NCBI RefSeq assembly: GCF_900105205.1
Contig: NZ_FNSQ01000005.1
Coordinates: forward strand, 1,116,001 to 1,180,000
Origin: Microbacterium hydrocarbonoxydans
Lineage (GTDB): Bacteria; Actinomycetota; Actinomycetes; Actinomycetales; Microbacteriaceae
Reading direction: 5' to 3'
DNA: 64,000 nt
Below the pieces are notes generated by a model. It worked only from the letters and a program-made list of their open reading frames with translations, did not search any database and had not been told where the DNA came from. Position numbers and translations under genes: made by a program. Numbering within the stretch: the stretch's first letter is position 1; every line of letters starts with the position of its first letter. Shown in pieces: positions 57,905-64,000 of the stretch.

Positions 57905-58285
57905 ATGCCCACCGGCAAGGTCAGGTTCTACGACGAAGACAAGGGTTTCGGCTTCATCGCCTCCGATGACGGCCAGGACGTCTTCCTGCACGCTTCCGCC
58001 ATGCCCGCGGGCACGGCGGTGAAGGCGGGTGCGCGCGTGGAGTTCGGCGTGGCCGACGGCAAGCGCGGACTGCAGGCGCTGTCGGTTCGGGTGCTCGAAG
58101 CCCCGCCCAGCCTTGCGAAGGCCAAGCGCAAGCCCGCAGACGACATGGCGATCATCGTCGAAGACCTCGTCAAGCTCCTCGACGGCATGGGCGGCGACCT
58201 GCGTCGCGGCCGCTATCCGTCGTCCGCCCATGGCCGCAAGATCGCGGCCGTCCTGCGCAAGGTAGCCGATGACCTCGAAGCCTGA
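57905..58285 (+). CDS. Cold shock domain protein with C-terminal extension
   Basis: A 126-residue protein. The N-terminal ~66 residues are a cold-shock domain with RNP1 KGFGFI and RNP2 DVFLH, binding single-stranded nucleic acid. The extra ~60 residues (ADDMAIIVEDLVKLLDGMGGDLRRGRYP) are found in long actinobacterial Csp proteins. Its end overlaps the DUF3027 start by 17 bp, so expression is coupled. Confidence 0.93.
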   Translation: MPTGKVRFYDEDKGFGFIASDDGQDVFLHASAMPAGTAVKAGARVEFGVADGKRGLQALSVRVLEAPPSLAKAKRKPADDMAIIVEDLVKLLDGMGGDLRRGRYPSSAHGRKIAAVLRKVADDLEA

Positions 58286-58961
58286 TGCCGACCAGCGCCT
58301 GATCGAGGCGCACGATCTCGCCCTCGCCGCGCTGCACGAGATCACTCCGGCGAGCACCGTGGGGCCCGCTGCGGGTTACCTCCGCGAGGACGACGGATCC
58401 GTCTCGCTGCGCTTCGAGAACCGGCTTCCCGGGTACCCGGGCTGGTACTGGACCGTCACCGTGGATCGGGTCGATGACGAGGACCCGACGGTGCTCGAGG
58501 TCGAACTGCTGCCCGGCGACGGCGCGCTGCTCGCGCCGGAGTGGGTGCCGTGGGCCGAGCGTCTCGCCGAGTATCGCGCGCATCAGGTCGAGCTCGCCGA
58601 GCAGGCGGCGGCCGCTGCGGCGGACGTGGCGGAGGTATCCGAGGACGACGATCTCGACGCCGATGACGACCTCGACGACGTCGACGACGACGAGCTCGAG
58701 GATGACGACCTCGACGACGACGATGATGACGACGACGATGATGACGACGACGACCTCGACGATGACGAGCTCGCTGCTGAGCCGCGCGAGCTGCATGCCG
58801 GCGACCTCGACGGCGTCGACATCGATGAGCTCGACGACTCGGTCGCCGACGACGCGGATGACGAGTCGGACGATGATGAGTCGGACGATGACGAGTCCGA
58901 CGACGACGACGACGAGTCGGACGAGGACGACGACGCCGACGAGTCGGACGACGAGGAATAG
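58269..58961 (+). CDS. DUF3027 protein with long acidic repeat tail
   Basis: A 230-residue protein. The first ~110 residues are the DUF3027 domain (RFENRLPGYPGWYWTVTVDRVDDEDPTVLEVELLPGDGALLAPEW). From about residue 125 it is almost entirely Asp/Glu/Ser, including a run of more than ten aspartates. The tail may mimic nucleic acid or bind metal. It is translationally coupled to the cold-shock gene. The function is unknown. Confidence 0.85.
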   Translation: MTSKPDADQRLIEAHDLALAALHEITPASTVGPAAGYLREDDGSVSLRFENRLPGYPGWYWTVTVDRVDDEDPTVLEVELLPGDGALLAPEWVPWAERLAEYRAHQVELAEQAAAAAADVAEVSEDDDLDADDDLDDVDDDELEDDDLDDDDDDDDDDDDDDLDDDELAAEPRELHAGDLDGVDIDELDDSVADDADDESDDDESDDDESDDDDDESDEDDDADESDDEE

Positions 58962-59059
58962 GCCTCCGCGAGCACGACGGCGCGCCGACCTCCTCGACGG
59001 CCGACGCGTCTGCGCGCGAGCGCGGCTCCCGTCAGCGCCCGAGGGCGGGGGTGCTCGGG

Positions 59060-60178
<1,119 letters not shown>

Positions 60179-60237
60179 CTAGGGCGTGCGGCCCCGCGGC
60201 CCCTGCCCTGTGACGCCCCGATGTCCCCGCGGGAATG

Positions 60238-60250
60238 TAGGCTTGCCTAA
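60238..60250 (+). promoter_or_regulatory. Iron-box-like element upstream of the DtxR-family gene
   Basis: TAGGCTTGCCTAA resembles half and core of the DtxR/IdeR iron box (TTAGGTTAGCCTAACCTAA-type) and includes the -10-like TAGGCT. It may mediate autoregulation. Confidence 0.5.
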
Positions 60251-60268
60251 GAAGACCCGGAGGCCCAC

Positions 60269-60970
60269 ATGACGGACTTGATCGACACCACGGAGATGTA
60301 CCTCCGCACCATCCTCGAGCTCGAGGAGGAGAACATCGTGCCGCTGCGTGCGCGCATCTCCGAGCGCCTCGGTCACTCGGGTCCGACGGTCTCGCAGACG
60401 GTGGGTCGGATGGAGCGCGACGGGCTGGTCGTGGTGTCGGAGGACCGCACTCTCGAGCTGACGGATGCCGGTCGCAGCAAGGCCGTCAACGTCATGCGCA
60501 AGCACCGCCTCGCCGAGCGTCTGCTGTCCGACGTGATCGGCCTCGACTGGGCGTTCGTGCACGAAGAGGCCTGCCGCTGGGAGCACGTCATGAGCGAGCA
60601 GGTCGAGCGCCGCCTCGTCGAACTGCTCGGCCACCCGACGGAGTCGCCGTACGGCAACCCCATCCCCGGTCTCGACCAGCTCGGCGATGCCCCGGCGCGC
60701 ACGTTCGACGAAGGCGTCATCGGACTGGTGCAGAAGCTGAACGCCGCCGGTGCCCCGATCGACGGCACCGTGCGTCGTCTGGCCGAGCCTGCGCAGGTCG
60801 ACCCCGAGCTGCTCGAGCAGCTCCGCGATGCGGGTGTCGTGCCCGGCGCGAAGGGCGACTACCGCTTCAACGAGGGCTACGTCCTGATCCAGATGGAGGG
60901 CAAGGAAGACGGACTCGAGCTTCCGGTCGAGCTCGCCTCGCACATCTTCCTCGTCGGCGAACCCGCCTGA
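60269..60970 (+). CDS. ideR: DtxR/IdeR-family metal-dependent regulator
   Basis: A 233-residue repressor with an N-terminal winged helix (DTTEMYLRTILELEEENI, SGPTVSQTVGRMERDGLV). The metal-binding region has M10-like TTEMY, RKHRLAERLL with the conserved histidine, and EEACRWEHVMSEQVERRL with Cys, Glu and His ligands. A C-terminal SH3-like domain follows. Iron is the likely effector; a manganese (MntR-like) specificity cannot be excluded. The symbol is by resemblance. Confidence 0.92.
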   Translation: MTDLIDTTEMYLRTILELEEENIVPLRARISERLGHSGPTVSQTVGRMERDGLVVVSEDRTLELTDAGRSKAVNVMRKHRLAERLLSDVIGLDWAFVHEEACRWEHVMSEQVERRLVELLGHPTESPYGNPIPGLDQLGDAPARTFDEGVIGLVQKLNAAGAPIDGTVRRLAEPAQVDPELLEQLRDAGVVPGAKGDYRFNEGYVLIQMEGKEDGLELPVELASHIFLVGEPA

Positions 60971-61035
60971 TCGCCGCTGCCAGAGGCCGTCGAGCCGCGG
61001 AATTCCGCCTCTCCGAGGATTGCCAGGTTCGCAGG

Positions 61036-61064
61036 GTGACAGGACCGTTATCTTCCGGTAACCT
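61036..61064 (+). promoter_or_regulatory. Putative promoter of the M23 peptidase gene
   Basis: GTGACA (61036-61041), 17 bp, TAACCT (61059-61064). Transcription from here would give a leader of about 165 nt. Confidence 0.5.
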
Positions 61065-61118
61065 CGGACGAGTCGTCGAAGAAGCCCGCTGACGACACCC
61101 GAGAGGATCCGCCTTCCA

Positions 61119-61196
61119 GGCTCGTCGACCTCCCGGTCAGACCGCACAACGTACCCGAGCTACATACGTGCCACGAGAGCAGAGTGCCGACGAGCC
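61119..61196 (+). ncRNA. Structured 5' leader element of the M23 peptidase gene (candidate)
   Basis: GGCTCGTCG (61119-61127) is exactly complementary to CGACGAGCC (61188-61196), 60 nt away. Between them are GGTC/GACC-like and ACGTA/TACGT hairpins, and upstream GTCGTC/GACGAC. No known riboswitch was recognised. Confidence 0.4.
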
Positions 61197-61234
61197 AGCG
61201 CTACCCGAGCGTGCAGGCGCAGGAGGACTAAGTT

Positions 61235-62053
61235 TTGGCCACAGACATCGAGAAGCCCGCGAAGACAACTGAAGATCGAGCAGTCGCCCGCACCTCCCGT
61301 GCGCGGGTCGACGCACGCAAGGTCGTCAAGCCGCTGCGTTCGATCGCCATCTTCGGGGCCGTCGGTGCCCTCGTCGCCGCCGTCGCTCTGCCCGCCTACG
61401 CCGCCTCCAAGCCGGCCGAGTCGGCCACCACCGTGCAGCAGATGGCCGCCGTCGACGCCCAGTCGCTCGTCGTCGCCTCCGACGCCGCGGCCGCGCCGCT
61501 CAACCGCGGCACGTTCACCGCGACCACGCCGGACGAGATCGAGAAGAAGAAGGCCGAAGAGGCTGCCGCCGCCCGTGCCAAGGCCGCTGCCTCCTCGACC
61601 ACCGCGACCGCATCCAGCAACTTCGACATCGGCAGCTACGCTCTCGTGTCTCCCGGGTCCGGCGAGGTCCGCTATCCGCTGCCGCAGGGCTCCTACAACG
61701 TCAGCCGCACGGTCGGCGGAGCCCACCAGGGTGCCGACATGCTGGCCCCGGCCGGCACGCCGATCTACGCCGCCGCCGCCGGAGTCGTCCGCGCGTCCGC
61801 TGAGAACATCGGCGGCTACGGCGTCTGCGTCATGCTCGACAGCGTCGTGGGCGGTCAGCGCGTGCAGACCACATACGGTCACATGATCTACGGTTCGCGA
61901 CAGGTCCAGGCCGGCGAGACGGTCGCCGCGGGCCAGCTGATCGGCTTCGTCGGCAGCACCGGTCGCTCGACCGCGAACCACCTGCACTTCGAGGTCTGGG
62001 TCAACGGCGGCCTGATGGAGCCCATCGCCTGGCTCGGTGCCAACGCGGGCTGA
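61235..62053 (+). CDS. M23-family peptidase (LytM/peptidoglycan endopeptidase)
   Basis: A 272-residue membrane-anchored or secreted zinc endopeptidase that cleaves peptidoglycan cross-links. The cytoplasmic N-terminus is followed by a transmembrane helix at about residues 36-57, a Glu/Lys/Ala-rich coil (about 100-125), and the peptidase domain. Zinc ligands appear as HQGADM, YGHM and HLHFEVW. The start is TTG 61235, with AGGAGG upstream. The stop codon lies inside the first of five 24-bp repeats. Confidence 0.93.
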   Translation: MATDIEKPAKTTEDRAVARTSRARVDARKVVKPLRSIAIFGAVGALVAAVALPAYAASKPAESATTVQQMAAVDAQSLVVASDAAAAPLNRGTFTATTPDEIEKKKAEEAAAARAKAAASSTTATASSNFDIGSYALVSPGSGEVRYPLPQGSYNVSRTVGGAHQGADMLAPAGTPIYAAAAGVVRASAENIGGYGVCVMLDSVVGGQRVQTTYGHMIYGSRQVQAGETVAAGQLIGFVGSTGRSTANHLHFEVWVNGGLMEPIAWLGANAG

Positions 62054-62153
62054 TCGCTCGGTGCCAACGCGGGCTGATCGCTCGGTGCCAACGCGGGCTG
62101 ATCGCTCGATGCGCGACGCGGGCTGATCGCTCGGTGCCAACGCGGGCTGATCG
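62033..62153 (+). repeat. Five tandem 24/25-bp repeats across the stop codon of the M23 gene
   Basis: Copies at 62033-62056, 62057-62080, 62081-62104, 62105-62129 (25 bp, diverged) and 62130-62153. The unit is CTCGGTGCCAACGCGG plus GCTGATCG. The first copy encodes the last residues LGANAG and the stop; the next two repeat the same peptide and an in-frame TGA. Confidence 0.95.
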
Positions 62154-62227
62154 CTCGCCCCTTGGGCCTCGCGGACACGCCTTCGGGCGTTCACCCGCAG
62201 TTTGACCCCGCTGCGTGCCTGATGGGT

Positions 62228-62233
62228 TAGCCT
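62228..62233 (+). promoter_or_regulatory. Putative -10 of the short transcript
   Basis: TAGCCT, 31 bp before a start codon with a GGGAGAAG ribosome site and about 130 bp before a strong terminator. Confidence 0.5.
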
Positions 62234-62264
62234 GAACCCGTCGTCGTACAGACGGGAGAAGCAG

Positions 62265-62375
62265 ATGGAGCGAATATCGAGCATCCGAACCATGGATGCC
62301 CTCGGTCGTCATGTCCTTCTGCATCGTCCGCAGGGAGTGCACGGTTCTGCCGTGTGCATGAGGCGCTGTCTGTAG
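62265..62375 (+). CDS. 36-codon ORF within a short terminated transcript
   Basis: The predicted peptide starts MERISSIRTMDALG and ends MRRCL; it is basic, with no transmembrane segment. GGGAGAAG lies 4 bp before the ATG. The stop codon sits inside the terminator stem. The unit could be a small protein gene, a leader peptide, or a non-coding RNA whose frame is accidental. Confidence 0.4.
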   Translation: MERISSIRTMDALGRHVLLHRPQGVHGSAVCMRRCL

Positions 62376-62389
62376 ACAGCGCCTTTTTT
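62362..62389 (+). terminator. Strong rho-independent terminator
   Basis: GGCGCTGTC (62362-62370), loop TGTA, GACAGCGCC (62375-62383), then six T. It is the clearest terminator in the second half of the window. Confidence 0.93.
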
Positions 62390-62474
62390 CGTCCCTGCGA
62401 GCGCTTCTGCTCTGCGCGGCGTCGTGTGAGTCGAGAGTGCCGGGAAGCCGTCCTGGCGGATCGAGAGGATGACG

Positions 62475-62972
62475 ATGCGCACACTGGTACTGAACGCAGG
62501 ATACGAACCGCTCGCGATCGTGTCGTTCAAGAGAGCCCTGGTCCTGGTCATGAACGACAAGGCGACCGTGATCGAGCGCATCGAGGACGACCCCGTCTGG
62601 GGCAGCCACGGCGTCTACGATCGGCCGGCCGTCATCGTCCTCTCCCGCTACGTGCGCATCCCCTCGAGCCGACGTGTCCCGGTGACCCGGCGCGGCGTGC
62701 TGCGTCGCGACAACCATCGCTGCGGGTACTGCGGCAAGGCGGCGTCGACCATCGATCATGTGATGCCACGCTCGCGCGGCGGCGCGGACTCGTGGGAGAA
62801 CCTGGTCGCATGCTGCCTGCGCTGCAACAACACCAAAAGCGATCGCACGCCCCAGGAGATGCGGTGGGAGCTGCGGTTCTCGCCTCGCCCGCCGCACGGC
62901 ACCGCCTGGACGGTACGTGGTACCGAGCGCAGCGATCCGCGCTGGGAGCCTTACCTCGCCCTCGCCGCCTGA
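62475..62972 (+). CDS. HNH endonuclease family protein
   Basis: A 165-residue protein common in actinobacteria. The N-terminus RTLVLNAGYEPLAIVSFKRAL is characteristic, followed by the HNH fold: HRCGYCGKAASTIDHVMPRSRGG and LVACCLRCNNTKSDRTPQEM with the zinc cysteines. ATG 62475 has GAGAGG at proper spacing; ATG 62469 is the alternative. The cellular role is unknown, presumably chromosomal. It is followed by a hairpin merging into tRNA-Arg. Confidence 0.92.
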   Translation: MRTLVLNAGYEPLAIVSFKRALVLVMNDKATVIERIEDDPVWGSHGVYDRPAVIVLSRYVRIPSSRRVPVTRRGVLRRDNHRCGYCGKAASTIDHVMPRSRGGADSWENLVACCLRCNNTKSDRTPQEMRWELRFSPRPPHGTAWTVRGTERSDPRWEPYLALAA

Positions 62973-62981
62973 GCAGGAGGA

Positions 62982-63019
62982 GGGGGCGCGGGGTCCTCTA
63001 GAATGGAACCCGCGCCCCC
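62982..63019 (+). repeat. 11-bp inverted repeat spanning the tRNA-Arg 5' end
   Basis: GGGGGCGCGGG (62982-62992) is exactly complementary to 63009-63019, which includes tRNA positions 1-6. A TAGAAT -10 candidate (62999-63004) lies in the loop. Confidence 0.7.
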
Positions 63020-63087
63020 GTAGCTCAGCAGGATAGAGCAGCCCTCTCCTAAAGGGCAGGTCGCTGGTTCGAATCCAGTCGAGGGCA
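63014..63087 (+). tRNA. tRNA-Arg(CCU)
   Basis: Anticodon stem GCCCT/AGGGC with loop CTCCTAA, anticodon CCU. The acceptor GCCCCCG/CGAGGGC has one mismatch, C5-A68 (63018 and 63082). The D and T arms are normal. CCA is not encoded. Confidence 0.95.
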
Positions 63088-63092
63088 CCCCA

Positions 63093-64000
63093 TCAGTCGC
63101 GACCGCTGCGCCACAGCTTCGACGGCCACCAGATCACGCGGCCGAGATCGTAGGCGAGCGCCGGCACGAGCAGCGACCGCACGACGAACGTGTCGAGCAG
63201 GACTCCGAAGGCGACGATGAACGCCAGCTGCGCCAGGAACAAGATCGGGATGACCGACAGCGCCGCGAACGTCGCCGCCAGGACGAGACCGGCCGAGGTG
63301 ATCACGCCGCCGGTGATGGAGAGTCCGCGCAGCACACCCTCCCTCGTGCCGTGCTCGAGGGATTCCTCACGGACCCTGGTCATCAGGAAGATGTTGTAGT
63401 CGATGCCTAGCGCCACGAGGAAGACGAATCCGTAGAGCGGGACGGCCGGATCAGCGCCGGGGAAGTCGAAGACGCCGTTGAACACGAGCGCCGAGACGCC
63501 CATCGCGGTGCCGAACGACAGCACGGTGGTGAGGATCAGCAGTACCGGCGCGAGTATCGAGCGCAGCAGCATCATCAGGATCAGCATGATGACGACGAGG
63601 ACCACGGGGATGATCAGGTTGCGATCATGGATCGACGCGTCGTTCGTGTCGATCGCGGTCGCGGTGACACCGCCGACCACGGCATCGACCTCGTCGAGCT
63701 GCGTGCGCAGGTCACGGACCGTCGCAGCTGCGGCGTCGGAGTCGGCGGCATCCGTCAGGGTCCCCTGAAGCAGCACCTCGCCGTCGACCACGGTGGGCTC
63801 CGGCGCCGGGGTCCCCGGGGGACCCACTGCGGTGATCCCATCCCCGGTGACGGGCGCCGATCCGCTCGGCGACTCCGATGCGGTGACCGAGACGCCGTCG
63901 ATCCCGTCGTCGGCGAGGAGCGCGTCGGCCGCGTCCTGCATCCGGTCCTCCGCGACGACGACGTAGACCGGGCTTCCCGAGCCGCCGGGGAAGTGCTCGC
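63093..64000 (-). CDS. MMPL/RND-family membrane transporter, C-terminal part (partial)
   Basis: The frame is open to the window edge on the minus strand, so the N-terminal part is missing. Visible are an extracytoplasmic loop, then a block of five transmembrane helices: NLIIPVVLVVIMLILMMLL, LILTTVLSFGTAMGVSALVF, GFVFLVALGIDYNIFLMTR (the MMPL hallmark with charged residues), SAGLVLAATFAAL and FIVAFGVLLDTFVVR. Proton-driven export of lipids or drugs is the family role. Confidence 0.92.
   Translation of the reverse strand, partial: EHFPGGSGSPVYVVVAEDRMQDAADALLADDGIDGVSVTASESPSGSAPVTGDGITAVGPPGTPAPEPTVVDGEVLLQGTLTDAADSDAAAATVRDLRTQLDEVDAVVGGVTATAIDTNDASIHDRNLIIPVVLVVIMLILMMLLRSILAPVLLILTTVLSFGTAMGVSALVFNGVFDFPGADPAVPLYGFVFLVALGIDYNIFLMTRVREESLEHGTREGVLRGLSITGGVITSAGLVLAATFAALSVIPILFLAQLAFIVAFGVLLDTFVVRSLLVPALAYDLGRVIWWPSKLWRSGRD

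Noticed and set aside
61065..61234. A definite c-di-AMP (ydaO) riboswitch call
   Set aside because: Only the gene context fits; I could not align the conserved ydaO sequence blocks, so it is kept as an unassigned leader.
62033..62153. A CRISPR-like array
   Set aside because: The copies are directly adjacent with no spacers and no cas genes are near; it is a simple tandem repeat.
61160..62293. A minus-strand protein with repeated SDQPALAP
   Set aside because: The repeat motif only reflects the 24-bp DNA repeats read in reverse; the real gene is the plus-strand M23 peptidase.

Overview
This window is a 64 kb piece of a high-GC actinobacterial chromosome. It most probably comes from a member of the Microbacteriaceae, with Microbacterium the best guess. 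The inference rests on the MEP-pathway cluster carD-ispDF-cysS-rlmB beside an LpqE-like lipoprotein, SenX3-RegX3 with PhoU and phosphoglycerate mutase, a SigK/RskA/fasciclin locus, a WXG100 protein, PHO boxes of the GTTCACC type, and many leaderless TANNNT-N6/7-ATG/GTG starts. No species can be named from the sequence alone. The gene order looks like an ordinary chromosomal backbone. I see no insertion sequence, prophage, CRISPR array or replication origin.

Layout. 1-5200: end of topA, tmk, holB and a secreted alpha/beta-hydrolase in one overlapping run. 5200-8500: tRNA-Thr(CGU), nicotinamidase, DUF1697, a CGNR regulator, a DJ-1/PfpI protein and an HNH-type protein. 8552-8844 (minus): a tRNA-Lys(UUU) gene split in its anticodon by a 217-nt group I intron, which is the most unusual object in the window. 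8990-11300: a fasciclin lipoprotein divergent from sigK-rskA, with a matching SigK-like promoter in each direction. 11300-14000: unknown genes, pabC, a candidate small RNA and a DUF559 protein. 14000-18460: pstSCAB behind a PHO box, ending in a 77-nt pure purine tract. 18500-22450: a MutT1-like Nudix/phosphatase, ppk1 and a GlnR-like regulator. 22450-29200: small membrane proteins, nitrobindin-like, YgfZ-like, methyltransferase, gpmA, phoU and senX3-regX3. 29200-35540: lpqE-like, carD, ispDF, an odd SDR, cysS, rlmB and an NAD(P)-binding protein. 35545-44150: DUF4032, an orphan sugar-ABC ATPase, a DsbA-fold protein, tRNA-Thr(UGU), an aldo/keto reductase, a two-component system and an ABC-2 exporter. 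44250-49310: assorted metabolism and repair genes. 49330-51450: groL with two CIRCE operators, then a WXG100 protein. 51577-57480: a TcrA/TcrY-like two-component system and an XPB-like helicase pair. 57490-64000: csp-DUF3027, serC, a DtxR/IdeR-type regulator, an M23 endopeptidase with a structured leader and 24-bp repeats, a short transcript, an HNH protein, tRNA-Arg(CCU) and part of an MMPL transporter.

How it fits together. Phosphate handling is strongly represented: pst uptake, PhoU, the SenX3-RegX3 sensor, polyphosphate kinase and a MutT1-like enzyme lie within 15 kb, with PHO-box-like repeats in front of pstS and between phoU and senX3. Envelope and stress functions (SigK, HrcA/CIRCE, two-component systems, iron regulation) account for most of the readable regulation.
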